Source of the DNA: Mesoaciditoga sp964503355
Lineage (GTDB): Bacteria > Thermotogota > Thermotogae > Mesoaciditogales > Mesoaciditogaceae
Length of the DNA stretch: 14,097 bases
Direction: 5' to 3'
Assembly (NCBI GenBank): GCA_964503355.1
Contig: CAZCZS010000044.1
Location: 1 to 14,097, forward strand
The notes beneath the pieces are model-generated. The model made no database searches. It was given only the letters and a program-made list of their open reading frames with translations, and had not been told where the DNA came from. This document shows, piece by piece, positions 4,135 through 13,859 of the stretch (its first letter is position 1; the number at the start of each line of letters is the position of its first letter). Position numbers and translations under genes: made by a program.

Positions 4135-7100
4135 GTGCAAAAAAGAAATAGGATTTCCTATGGAAAGATGAAGGACGCCATAGAAGTTCCAAATCTCATA
4201 TCCGTCCAGTTAGATTCTTACAGAGAATTCGTTGAACATGGCATCATAAACGCCTTGAAGAAATTTTCTCCTATTGAATCCAGACCGCATAAGGCAGACG
4301 TGAAAAAAGGTAAAAAAGGATTTCGTCTCGAATTCGTAAAGGCCAGACTTGGCGAGATAAGATACACCGAAGAGGAATGCCGCTTGAAAGACACCACTTA
4401 CAGTGCTCCGCTTTACATAACGATAAGGATAAAAGATACCCATTCAGGTGAAATAAAAGAAAACGAAGCGATGTTTGGATATCTACCAGTCATGACAGAG
4501 AGGGGAACGTTCATCATAAATGGAGCTGAACGTGTCGTTGTTCACCAGTTGGTAAGATCGCCGGGCGTTTACTTTGTCAGGGAATTTGAAGGTTCTGAAA
4601 GAACGCCCATATATTACGCGCATTTCTTGCCAGAGCGTGGGGCGTGGTTGGAAATATTGCTGAACATGAAGAAGAAAATGCTTCAGGTGAGAATAGATAG
4701 AAAGAAAAAAGTTAAACTTCCCCTTTTACTCAAGATACTTGGCTACGTTACACCCATGGAAATGTTGAAACTTTATCCCCTCGAGATAATCGTCGATGAG
4801 GATGAGTTGGCGTTCTACATGGGCTCTGTTATATTGGAAGATGTGACAGTTGAAGGTGGAGACGTCATAAAAGCGGGAGAAAAGATCACGGAAGATATGA
4901 TATCCAAGCTCCTTTCAAGTGGGATAAAAAAGCTTAAAATAGCTCATCCTTACATGCAAAAGACGATAGAAAATCTAGATGAGACTGAAGCCAACATGTC
5001 TGTGGACGAGGCTTACATCGCTTTATTTAGAAAGCTTAGACCAGGCGAAATTCCAAGAATAAACGTTGCCAAGAATTATTTTAACAGTCTTTACTTCGAT
5101 CCAGATCGATACGACCTTACCGAAATAGGTCGTGCAAAGATAAACGCAAAACTCAAATTGAACGTCGATTCGAAAGTTTTAACTAAAGAAGACATCATCG
5201 TTTCGATAAAATACCTGCTTGATATAGATCAACATGAAGAAAGATTGGACACCAAAGATCATCTTGGAAACAAAAGAGTTAGAACCGTTGGAGAATTGAT
5301 GAGATTGGAATTTGAGAGGGGTTTTTCAAGGGTTCAAAAGATGATAGAAGACAAACTCAACATGTACAACTCTCTTGATAAGATAAACGTTCAAAGTCTT
5401 ATAAACGTGAGAGCGGTGATGGCAACTTTGCATCAATTTTTCGCATCCAGCCAACTTTCACAATTCATGGATCAGGTAAATCCACTTTCTGAAATCACGC
5501 ATAAAAGAAGAATATCCGCACTTGGTCCTGGTGGTTTGAGAAGGGAAAGAGCCAGGTTTGAAGTTAGAGACGTTCACCACTCGCATTACGGCAGGATGTG
5601 TCCGATTGAAACGCCAGAAGGTGCCAACATAGGTTTGATAACGTCTCTTGCAACTTACGCTAAAATAGACAAATACGGTTTTTTAAGAACCCCATATAGA
5701 AAGGTCGTAAACGGTAAGATCACCGATCAAATAGATTACCTGATGGCGGATGAGGAAGAAAATTACAATATAGCGCCTGTAAACGTTAGAATAGATGAAA
5801 ATGGTATGCTGATGGACGAAAGGGTCACGGTTAGGTACATGGAAAGTTACAAATACGTCAACAGAGATCAAGTGAATTACATCGACGTATCTCCGAAACA
5901 GTTGATAGGAGTTTCCGCCGCGTTGATTCCGTTCATAGAAAATGACGATGCCAATCGTGCTTTAATGGGATCTAACATGCAACGTCAAGGTGTACCTTTG
6001 ATAAATCCCCAAGCGCCATTGGTGGGAACGGGTATGGAAAAGTATGTAGCCAGAGATTCGGGTTCCATCGTTACCGCCAAACACTCCGGAACTGTTAAAA
6101 AGGTATCCGCGCGGGAGATAATCGTCGAAAGAGACGACGGTAAAGGTGAAGACGTTTATCATCTTATCAAATACACGAGAACCAACCAGGATACCATGAT
6201 GAATCAGCGGCCGATAGTCGATGCGGGCGAACACGTGGAAGCTGGAGACTGCATAGCCGATGGACCAGCTACCGATATGGGAGAACTTGCTCTAGGAAGA
6301 AATGTGATGGTTGCCTTCATGTCATGGGAAGGCTACAACTTCGAGGACGCTATAGCGGTTAATCAATCGTTGCTCGAAGAAGATGCCTTTACGTCTGTTC
6401 ACATAGAAGTTTACGAAACGTATGCAAGGGAAACGCGTCTTGGGCCTGAAGAGATCACAGCCGACATACCAAACGTTTCGAAAGAACTGTTGAAAAATCT
6501 TGATGAAAATGGGATAGTCAGAGTTGGAGCGATGGTCCATCCTAAAGACATCCTCGTTGGAAAGGTAACACCTAAAGGCGACAGTGAATTGACCGCAGAG
6601 GAGAAGATCATGCGATCGATATTTGGCGAACGCGGCAGAGATGTTAAAGACACCTCTTTGAAGGTTCCACACGGTGTGGATGGAAGGGTTATAGGAGTTC
6701 ACGTTTTCGAAAAGGGAGACATATCTGAACTCGATTCAAGCGTGAATAAAATGGTAAAAGTTTACGTCGCGACGAGAAAACCTCTATCCGTTGGAGATAA
6801 AGTCGCGGGTCGTCACGGTAACAAAGGATGTATTTCAAGAATAGTCGCAAAAGAGGACATGCCTTTCTTACCAGATGGAACGCCTGTTGAAATGGTTTTG
6901 AGTCCCCTTGGAGTTCCATCCAGAATGAACATAGGACAGGTGATGGAAACGCAGCTTGGATGGTTGGCCAAACTCAAAAACGTGTACGTTGCGACGCCGG
7001 TTTTCGATGGCGCGACGGAAGAAGACATATTCAAACCTCTTTACGAAGAAAGAAAGAAATACGGTTTGACGGATGGCGATAACGAAGAATATCCAACGGG

Positions 7101-7533
7101 TAAGGTCGTTTTACGTGATGGCCGCACCGGTGAACCTTTTGACAGCCCGGTGGTCGTTGGGATCATGTACGTGATGAGGTTGATACACATAGCTCAAGAC
7201 AAGATTCACGCCAGATCTGTTGGCCCCTATTCCTTGATTCACCAACAGCCTCTCGGTGGAAAGGCCCAATTCGGTGGGCAGCGTTTTGGTGAAATGGAAG
7301 TTTGGGCGCTCGAAGCCCATGGAGCTTCCCACATGTTGCAGGAAATGTTGACTATAAAATCCGATGATGTTGAAGGTAGAAATGAAGCGTACAAGGCCAT
7401 AATGCGTGGAAAGAATATACCGCTTCCAAATCTGCCTGAAAGCTTTAAAGTGCTCGTAAAAGAGCTTCAAGGAATAGCTCTTGATATAAGGGTTTACGAC
7501 GAAAACGGTAACGAAGTCGATTTGAATCATTGA
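4135..7533 (+). CDS. rpoB: DNA-directed RNA polymerase subunit beta
   Basis: RpoB forms one half of the RNA polymerase catalytic cleft. From GTG 4135 the product has 1132 residues, compact against E. coli (1342), because the lineage insertions there (SI1, SI2) are absent; RSIFGERGRDVKDTSLKVPHG runs on directly. The rifampicin pocket is textbook: SSQLSQFMDQVNPLSEITHKRRISALGPGG, with D446, H456 and S461 equal to E. coli D516, H526 and S531, so no resistance substitution is visible at these three. The catalytic-cleft lysines K889 and K897 lie in GDKVAGRHGNKG. The C-terminal region QPLGGKAQFGGQRFGEMEVWALEAHGA is intact. rpoC begins 17 bases after the stop. The alternative start at 4117 is discussed in the ribosome-binding site entry. 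Confidence 0.97.
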   Translation: MQKRNRISYGKMKDAIEVPNLISVQLDSYREFVEHGIINALKKFSPIESRPHKADVKKGKKGFRLEFVKARLGEIRYTEEECRLKDTTYSAPLYITIRIKDTHSGEIKENEAMFGYLPVMTERGTFIINGAERVVVHQLVRSPGVYFVREFEGSERTPIYYAHFLPERGAWLEILLNMKKKMLQVRIDRKKKVKLPLLLKILGYVTPMEMLKLYPLEIIVDEDELAFYMGSVILEDVTVEGGDVIKAGEKITEDMISKLLSSGIKKLKIAHPYMQKTIENLDETEANMSVDEAYIALFRKLRPGEIPRINVAKNYFNSLYFDPDRYDLTEIGRAKINAKLKLNVDSKVLTKEDIIVSIKYLLDIDQHEERLDTKDHLGNKRVRTVGELMRLEFERGFSRVQKMIEDKLNMYNSLDKINVQSLINVRAVMATLHQFFASSQLSQFMDQVNPLSEITHKRRISALGPGGLRRERARFEVRDVHHSHYGRMCPIETPEGANIGLITSLATYAKIDKYGFLRTPYRKVVNGKITDQIDYLMADEEENYNIAPVNVRIDENGMLMDERVTVRYMESYKYVNRDQVNYIDVSPKQLIGVSAALIPFIENDDANRALMGSNMQRQGVPLINPQAPLVGTGMEKYVARDSGSIVTAKHSGTVKKVSAREIIVERDDGKGEDVYHLIKYTRTNQDTMMNQRPIVDAGEHVEAGDCIADGPATDMGELALGRNVMVAFMSWEGYNFEDAIAVNQSLLEEDAFTSVHIEVYETYARETRLGPEEITADIPNVSKELLKNLDENGIVRVGAMVHPKDILVGKVTPKGDSELTAEEKIMRSIFGERGRDVKDTSLKVPHGVDGRVIGVHVFEKGDISELDSSVNKMVKVYVATRKPLSVGDKVAGRHGNKGCISRIVAKEDMPFLPDGTPVEMVLSPLGVPSRMNIGQVMETQLGWLAKLKNVYVATPVFDGATEEDIFKPLYEERKKYGLTDGDNEEYPTGKVVLRDGRTGEPFDSPVVVGIMYVMRLIHIAQDKIHARSVGPYSLIHQQPLGGKAQFGGQRFGEMEVWALEAHGASHMLQEMLTIKSDDVEGRNEAYKAIMRGKNIPLPNLPESFKVLVKELQGIALDIRVYDENGNEVDLNH

Positions 7534-7550
7534 TTTAAAGGAGGGGTAAG

Positions 7551-10500
7551 ATGCCGGAAAGTAACCCCACATTTTTGAAACTCCCATCCACGAAGATAGG
7601 GAGCGTGAAGATAGGTCTTGCTTCGCCCCAGCTCATAAGGAGTTGGTCAAGCGGCGAAGTGAAAAAACCAGAAACCATAAACTACAGGACTTTCAAACCC
7701 GAAAAAGACGGCCTGTTCTGTGAAAGAATATTTGGACCTGTTAAAGATTACGAATGTGCCTGTGGAAGGTACAAGGGTAAAAAATACGAAGGTACCGTTT
7801 GTGAACGCTGCGGGGTCAGAGTTGAATCAAAAACGGCCAGACGTAGAAGAATGGGACATATCGAACTGGCGGTTCCAGTGGTTCACATATGGTATCTGAA
7901 AAACATACCGAATTACATTTCGGTTCTCTTGGACATTTCTCCTCGAGATTTGGAACAGATCATATACTTCGGTTCCAGAAGAACCGTCGAAACGGCCTAT
8001 ATCGTGACGAACCCGAAGAAAACGCATTTCGACGTTGGAGATAAGCTTTACGGTACGGAATATAACATCTACAAATCGAAATGGGATTTCGATGTCGAGA
8101 ACGCCGTTATGATAAGGAATCCTCAAGGTCCTCTCACTTCTGACATCGATGGAGTGGTTTCGATAAGAGAGGAGACTACCAACACCGATAGGATCATCAC
8201 GTGGGTTACCGTCTCACAAAAAGTGGATAAATCCAAGTTGAAAAGATCGGAATATCCCATTTACAGGGGAATGAAAATACTCGTTAAAGATGGAGACTCG
8301 GTGAAAAAAGGCGATATGCTCGCGGAAGCGTTGGATGTTAAAGCGTTCAAAGCGCCCTTTGATGGAAGTGTGGAAGTGGATGAGATAACGTCCACCGTTA
8401 AAGTGATACCACTTCCCACCTCTAAAGAACAACCGATCACCTACACCGTTCCATACGGAGCGAAAGTGAAAGTTTCGAATGGCGCTAAGGTTAAAAAAGG
8501 TCAAGAGCTTGTTACATCCACACACATAGACGCCGTTTATGCCGAGATGGATGGAATTGTGAATTTTTCAAGGAATCTTTCCATCGTCCAAAAAGAAGAC
8601 GGAGAATTTTACGCCAATTCCACGGCAAATATATACGTTGAAGAACCCGCTCCAGCGGTTCAAAGTAGATCTTATCCACTTTTTGAAGGCATAACGCCTT
8701 ACGTGGAAGATGGCCAAGAGATAAAAGCTGGTGATTACATAGCGGATAGGTTCATTTACGAAGATGAAGATCTTTCGATGAGTGAACTTGAGATATTCGA
8801 AAAGTACTATCCCGGAAAATTCGATAAAGAATTCGAATTCGAAAATGACAGAACGGTTGTCATGATAACGTCCATAGCTCCAGAAATTTCCGCCGAGATA
8901 GGTAAAAAAGTGGGAGATGTCATCTTGGATAACGAATACGAATCGTACAAGGATATTTATCCCGGAAAAATTGAAGCCGATGTCGGGGCATCTGCGATCA
9001 AAAAACTCCTTGAGGCCATTGAACTCCCAGAACTCGAGAGCAAATTGGAACTGGAGCTTCAAAACATCTCCTCAGCGGCGTCTAACAAAAAGATGAAGCT
9101 TTTGAAGCGTCTTCATCTTGTTAGAAGCTTCATAAAGAGCAATCAGCGTCCGGAATGGATGATCTTGGAAGTCATTCCAGTAATTCCACCGGATTTAAGA
9201 CCCATGATTCAGATAGACGGTGGAAGATTCGCGACGACGGATTTAAACGATCTTTACAGAAGAGTTATAAACAGAAACAACAGGTTGAAGAAACTTTTAG
9301 AGCTCAACGCACCCGACATAATAATAAGAAACGAAAAGCGCATGCTCCAAGAAGCCGTGGATTCTTTAATAGCGAACGGAAAACGCGGAAAATCCGTCAC
9401 CGACAAATCCGGAAGACCTCTGAAATCTTTGACGGATTTGATGAAGGGAAAGCGCGGAAGATTCAGAAGAAATCTGCTGGGAAAACGCGTGGATTACTCT
9501 GGACGTGCGGTTATAGTCGTTGGACCGGAGTTGAGAATAGACCAATGCGGTATTCCAAAGAAGATGGCTATGGAGTTGTTCAAACCGTTTGTGCTTCAGA
9601 AATTGGTTAAAAACGAGCCGGACAAGTCCGCGCGCAGACTTGGAAGAATGCTCATTGAAAGAGAAGTTCCGCAGGCATGGGAAGTACTTGAAGAAGTTAT
9701 AAAGGGCCATCCGGTTCTTTTGAATCGTGCTCCGACTTTGCACAGGGTTAGCATACAAGCGTTTGAACCCAAGCTTATCGAAGGGAATGCCATTCAGCTT
9801 CATCCGTTGGTGTGTCCGCCGTTCAACGCAGACTTTGACGGAGATCAGATGGCGGTTCATTTGCCACTTTCGGCTGCGGCTCAGGCTGAGGCGAAATTTC
9901 TCATGCTGTCCAAGTACAACATCATAAGTCCAGCTCACGGCCAACCGCTGTCCATGCCGGGCAAAGACATAATACTTGGTATGTACTATCTGACCATGAT
10001 GGATGACAAAGCCAAAAAACCGAAAACCACATTTGCTTCGGCTGAAGAGGCCATTATGGCTTATTTCCATGGTTACATAAAGCTTCACACTCCAATAGAC
10101 GTGCGCTTGCGATTCAAAGATGGAGAGAAGATCGTTAAAAACACGACCGTTGGTCGAGTCATCTTCAACGAAGGTTTAAAAGAAGAATTGAGAGATTATT
10201 CCAAAACTTATGACAAAAAAGAGATAAAAAATCTTGTTTCCAAAACTTTTAATCTCTTCGATATTGACGAAACCGCAAAGGTTCTCGACCACATAAAAGA
10301 TTACGGTTTTAAATACGCGACGGTTTCAGGTGTTACCATATCCGTGAGGGATATGTTGATGTCCCCTAAAAAAGAAGAGATCATAAAAAAAGCTCAAGAA
10401 AAGGTGAACTACGTAGAGGAAGCATTTGAAAACGGTCTTATAACCGCTCAAGAAAGGTACAATCAAGTCATAAAAATATGGGAAGAAGCCACCAAAGATG

Positions 10501-12542
10501 TTCAAAACGTCACATACGAAGAACTCTCTAAAGATCTGTTCAATCCCGTTTTCATGATGGTAAGATCTGGAGCTAGAGGAAGTGTTGACCAGATAAAACA
10601 GATAGCCGGTATCAGGGGACTCATGGCAGATCCGTCTGGAAAAACCATAGAAGTGCCCATACTTTCCAATTTCCGTGAAGGTCTTAACGTCATGGAATAC
10701 TTCATATCCACACATGGTGCACGTAAAGGGTCAGCAGACACGGCATTGAGAACGTCAAATTCTGGATATTTGACGCGAAGGCTCGTAGACGTTGCTCAGT
10801 CGGTTACGATCACGGAAACGGATTGTGGAACGTCGAATGGTGTTGAACTGAAAACTCTTCGTGATGATGACATAGTTATAGAAAAATTGGAAGACGCCCT
10901 TTTTGGAAGGGTATTGGCGGAAGACGTTGTGAATCCAAAAACGAAAGAAGTCATATATCCAAAAGATACCATGATGGAAAGTGCCGATGCCCATAAGGTG
11001 ACAACAACGTTGGAAGAAGTGGAAGTGCATAAAAAAGAAAAGATAAAAGTGGATGAAATTCCCAACGTGAAAGACTACGCGGAACTTTCCAAGAACGTTT
11101 ACGATGACGATGAAGGCACGCTTTCTGGCGTTCCGAAAAAAGTACTTTTCAAAAAAGGTGAGCCTTTGCAAAATGCCTACAGAACGTTGAAAAAATTGGG
11201 AATTGAAGAAGTTGAAGCTGACGTTTATCCTTGTGTTGGAGGAGTGACCATAGCTCCCATCATTTCCAAAAACGGAAAAGAAGAGATAACCACTTACGAA
11301 GAAAGGGTTACTCCGGAAATAGCGAAAAAATTCGTGAAAGAAAAGTTGAAAACCGTTACTTTGAGACCTTACATCAAGATAAGATCTCCGATGACGTGTG
11401 AAGCGAAAGATGGTATCTGCGCTAAATGTTACGGTATGGATCTTTCAAATCACAGGATAGTCCATGTCGGAGAAGCGGTTGGAGTGATCGCAGCTCAATC
11501 GATAGGAGAACCTGGTACACAGTTGACGATGAGAACGTTCCACACTGGCGGAATAGCGACAACTGGAGACATAACGCAAGGTTTGCCAAGGGCAGAAGAA
11601 CTCTTCGAAGCCAGAAAGAAATTGAAAGAGGTAACAGGTATATTCAGTGAAGTCAACGGATACGTAAAACAGATAAGCACCGATGAAGGAAAGCAGAAGA
11701 TATACATAGAAGACGATGAAGGAGTGCTTCATGATTACACCGTTCCAAAGAAAACGCAGTTAAAGGTGCGAGAAGGTCAAAGAGTGCTTGCCGGCACTCC
11801 CCTTACCAACGGTGCCATAAGGCCAAGAGATCTGCTCGAAAAGATAGATCCCAACACGGCTTTCAAGTACCTGTTAAGAGAGGTAAAAAGGGTGTACGCC
11901 GAACAAGGTGTTGACATTCATGATAAACACATGGAGATAATCATTCGACAGATGTTCAACAAAGTGGAAGTTACAGATGGTGGAGATACGGACATCCTAC
12001 CAGGTACGCTTTTGACCATAGGCGAAGCCAAGAGAATAAACGAGGAAATATACAAAGAAAACGCGAAAATAGAGGAAAGCCGCTCCAAAGTTTTGGGAAA
12101 GGAATTGGCTTATCACGTAGTCGTAGAAATAGATGGAAAAGAGGAAGAAATAGCGAAAGTTGGCGAAAAGATCACCGAAGATCTCTTGGAAAAGATGATA
12201 TCCATGGGAGTAAAGGGCGTTTACGTTAAAGATGGAGAAAGACAGCTTAGATACGATATCAATCCGAAGAAAGGACTTGAATACAAGCAAAAACTCATGA
12301 GAATAACGAACGCATCTTTGCACAGAGAAGGATTTTTAAGCGCCGCCTCATTCCAACAAACGCCTCAAGTACTCGCCGAAGCGGCGGTTGAAGGACGTCG
12401 AGATTACCTAAAAGGGTTGAAAGAAAACGTCATAATAGGTCAGCTCATTCCATCTGGAACTGGAATTTCCGTTTACAACAACATTCAAATAGAATCTCAC
12501 GTTTCTCCAAAAGAAGAAAGAGAAAAGGAAGTACAATCTTAA
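7551..12542 (+). CDS. rpoC: DNA-directed RNA polymerase subunit beta prime, with three lineage insertions
   Basis: RpoC carries the catalytic magnesium site. The 1663-residue protein has, in order: the N-terminal zinc site (C69, C71, C84, C87); a large insertion (about 150-440) made of repeated sandwich-barrel hybrid units; PPDLRPMIQIDGGRFATTDLND (547 on); the active-site NADFDGD with D761, D763 and D765; the bridge-helix region FREGLNVMEYFISTHGARKG; the second zinc site (C1092, C1283, C1290, C1293); and trigger-loop sequence SIGEPGTQLTMRTFHTGG with no E. coli-type SI3 insertion. About 110 extra residues lie between C1092 and C1283, and about 60 near 1512-1568. AAAGGAGGGG precedes the ATG. 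The gene ends the operon; a strong terminator starts 33 bases after the stop. Confidence 0.97.
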   Translation: MPESNPTFLKLPSTKIGSVKIGLASPQLIRSWSSGEVKKPETINYRTFKPEKDGLFCERIFGPVKDYECACGRYKGKKYEGTVCERCGVRVESKTARRRRMGHIELAVPVVHIWYLKNIPNYISVLLDISPRDLEQIIYFGSRRTVETAYIVTNPKKTHFDVGDKLYGTEYNIYKSKWDFDVENAVMIRNPQGPLTSDIDGVVSIREETTNTDRIITWVTVSQKVDKSKLKRSEYPIYRGMKILVKDGDSVKKGDMLAEALDVKAFKAPFDGSVEVDEITSTVKVIPLPTSKEQPITYTVPYGAKVKVSNGAKVKKGQELVTSTHIDAVYAEMDGIVNFSRNLSIVQKEDGEFYANSTANIYVEEPAPAVQSRSYPLFEGITPYVEDGQEIKAGDYIADRFIYEDEDLSMSELEIFEKYYPGKFDKEFEFENDRTVVMITSIAPEISAEIGKKVGDVILDNEYESYKDIYPGKIEADVGASAIKKLLEAIELPELESKLELELQNISSAASNKKMKLLKRLHLVRSFIKSNQRPEWMILEVIPVIPPDLRPMIQIDGGRFATTDLNDLYRRVINRNNRLKKLLELNAPDIIIRNEKRMLQEAVDSLIANGKRGKSVTDKSGRPLKSLTDLMKGKRGRFRRNLLGKRVDYSGRAVIVVGPELRIDQCGIPKKMAMELFKPFVLQKLVKNEPDKSARRLGRMLIEREVPQAWEVLEEVIKGHPVLLNRAPTLHRVSIQAFEPKLIEGNAIQLHPLVCPPFNADFDGDQMAVHLPLSAAAQAEAKFLMLSKYNIISPAHGQPLSMPGKDIILGMYYLTMMDDKAKKPKTTFASAEEAIMAYFHGYIKLHTPIDVRLRFKDGEKIVKNTTVGRVIFNEGLKEELRDYSKTYDKKEIKNLVSKTFNLFDIDETAKVLDHIKDYGFKYATVSGVTISVRDMLMSPKKEEIIKKAQEKVNYVEEAFENGLITAQERYNQVIKIWEEATKDVQNVTYEELSKDLFNPVFMMVRSGARGSVDQIKQIAGIRGLMADPSGKTIEVPILSNFREGLNVMEYFISTHGARKGSADTALRTSNSGYLTRRLVDVAQSVTITETDCGTSNGVELKTLRDDDIVIEKLEDALFGRVLAEDVVNPKTKEVIYPKDTMMESADAHKVTTTLEEVEVHKKEKIKVDEIPNVKDYAELSKNVYDDDEGTLSGVPKKVLFKKGEPLQNAYRTLKKLGIEEVEADVYPCVGGVTIAPIISKNGKEEITTYEERVTPEIAKKFVKEKLKTVTLRPYIKIRSPMTCEAKDGICAKCYGMDLSNHRIVHVGEAVGVIAAQSIGEPGTQLTMRTFHTGGIATTGDITQGLPRAEELFEARKKLKEVTGIFSEVNGYVKQISTDEGKQKIYIEDDEGVLHDYTVPKKTQLKVREGQRVLAGTPLTNGAIRPRDLLEKIDPNTAFKYLLREVKRVYAEQGVDIHDKHMEIIIRQMFNKVEVTDGGDTDILPGTLLTIGEAKRINEEIYKENAKIEESRSKVLGKELAYHVVVEIDGKEEEIAKVGEKITEDLLEKMISMGVKGVYVKDGERQLRYDINPKKGLEYKQKLMRITNASLHREGFLSAASFQQTPQVLAEAAVEGRRDYLKGLKENVIIGQLIPSGTGISVYNNIQIESHVSPKEEREKEVQS

Positions 12543-12574
12543 ACGTGAAGTGAATTTTAACGATGAAAGATGAG

Positions 12575-12603
12575 AGCGGACAGAAAAACTGTCCGCTTTT
12601 TTT
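12575..12603 (+). terminator. Intrinsic terminator after rpoC
   Basis: AGCGGACAG (12575-12583) pairs perfectly with CTGTCCGCT (12589-12597) around an AAAAA loop, and seven T (12597-12603) follow. This is a classical Rho-independent terminator for the plus strand, closing the ribosomal/RNA polymerase cluster. On the minus strand the same hairpin is followed by CTCAT rather than a T run, so it is not clearly a terminator for the convergent transporter gene. Confidence 0.95.
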
Positions 12604-12628
12604 CATTTTAACCGTGTTTGAAGTTAAA

Positions 12629-13819
12629 TCAATTCACGGCTGATTTCAACTTCAAAGATGAGAGAAAGTCAACAAAGAGGCCCGCGGCCGCCATGCTGAA
12701 AACCAACGTGAAGCCAACATGTTTGGTTAGAATTCCACCTAAAATTGGGAAGAGAGCTCCGACGAATCCCATCGTTCCGCTTATTCCAACATACATGACT
12801 CTTTGTCGTTCCGGAGCGATCTCTATCAAATACGCGTCCATGAATATTCCACGCGCGCTCAGTGTGGCGCCCACAACGAAGAAAAGGGCATAATAACAAT
12901 AGATGTTTGGAAGAAAGGGTGTGAGGATCGTGGAAATCAGCGCTATCATTATTCCAATTCGCGCTATCGCGACGTTACCCATCTTTTTCGAAACGTATCC
13001 CCACATGAGATTAGAGAGCACCATTCCTGTCACCTGAAATATAACGAGATTTCCAACCACATTCGCTCCAAACCTCTGAACCGTGTAAACTGCGAAAAAT
13101 GGCAGCGCCATGAAGTAAAAACCTCCAACGACTTCCACGATCACGTACCAAAAGAGCTTTCGATCCTTCATAAAAGTTGGTATGGATGCGATCATCTCCA
13201 ACGTCTTCGTCTTTGGCATTGGATCGCTTGGAGTTTCCTTCAAAAAGATGAAAAATATGATCGCGAGTGAAATGGATATCGAAGCGAAGAGAAAGAGCAA
13301 GGCGTAGTTGTATGGAAACTTTGAAGAACTGAGAACGTATTTCACGACAAATCCGGCCATGAACGAGAAAACGCCGGCAATAGCTTGTCTTATCGGAAAG
13401 AAATAATATCTCTTTTGTGCTGGAATACTCTTTCCCAGCAAATCAACGTACGCTATACCCGCGAATGAGCCGGTCGTGGCGAAAAGCGTTACCGCAGTTA
13501 TTATGAAAGCGATTCCCCATATTCCAAGAGATGAAATGTAAAAGGTGGAAAGCGCCAAAAGAAAAATGGCAAAGGCCCTTACCAATATCCCTCCCATCAA
13601 GTACGGTTTTTTGAATCTTTGCGTTTTCAAAAAATTCGCGAAGAACAGTTGAGTTATACTTGGCAATCCAAGTAAAATGGAGGACGCTATTCCAATGAGA
13701 AGAGAAGAATGGTAAAGCTTGTCCAGATAAGCCGGTATCACGGTGTTGACGTTGATCATCGTGGAGGCAAAGGACAAAAATGCCATATGCCACCAAAAGG
13801 CGAAAGCTCCCAAGTTCAT
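12629..13819 (-). CDS. Major facilitator superfamily transporter, substrate unknown
   Basis: This 396-residue protein is almost entirely hydrophobic segments. I count about twelve membrane helices (roughly 7-30, 38-60, 76-96, 99-122, 145-163, 172-193, 224-245, 255-275, 285-303, 307-325, 343-364, 368-387) with the usual charged central loop (195-222) between two halves of six. Glycine-rich helices and the basic loop LLGKSIPAQKRYYF after helix 4 fit the major facilitator fold. No motif tells me the substrate; sugar, drug or metabolite efflux or uptake are all possible. The ATG has AAAGGGGTT immediately before it, a close but workable ribosome-binding site, and starts just ahead of helix 1. It is convergent with rpoC, separated by 86 bases, and divergent from the flavoprotein gene. 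It is probably not functionally linked to the ribosomal cluster. Confidence 0.85.
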   Translation of the reverse strand: MNLGAFAFWWHMAFLSFASTMINVNTVIPAYLDKLYHSSLLIGIASSILLGLPSITQLFFANFLKTQRFKKPYLMGGILVRAFAIFLLALSTFYISSLGIWGIAFIITAVTLFATTGSFAGIAYVDLLGKSIPAQKRYYFFPIRQAIAGVFSFMAGFVVKYVLSSSKFPYNYALLFLFASISISLAIIFFIFLKETPSDPMPKTKTLEMIASIPTFMKDRKLFWYVIVEVVGGFYFMALPFFAVYTVQRFGANVVGNLVIFQVTGMVLSNLMWGYVSKKMGNVAIARIGIMIALISTILTPFLPNIYCYYALFFVVGATLSARGIFMDAYLIEIAPERQRVMYVGISGTMGFVGALFPILGGILTKHVGFTLVFSMAAAGLFVDFLSSLKLKSAVN

Positions 13820-13859
13820 AACCCCTTTCGTATTTCTTCATTAAAGTGTGAGTTTGTAC

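Noticed and set aside
9366..10088. Long minus-strand open frame (240 codons) opposite rpoC, and several other long antisense frames over rpoB and rpoC
   Set aside because: They lie antisense to highly conserved polymerase coding sequence, lack ribosome-binding sites, and their translations show no recognisable protein pattern.
12611..12639. Imperfect hairpin CCGTG...CACGG with inner TTGA/TCAA overlapping the transporter stop codon, considered as its minus-strand terminator
   Set aside because: The stem is interrupted and only two T follow on the minus strand, so it cannot be supported as an intrinsic terminator.
13443..13841. Overlapping minus-strand frame starting just upstream of the transporter
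   Set aside because: It is a shifted-frame shadow of the transporter gene, with no membrane pattern or family resemblance of its own.
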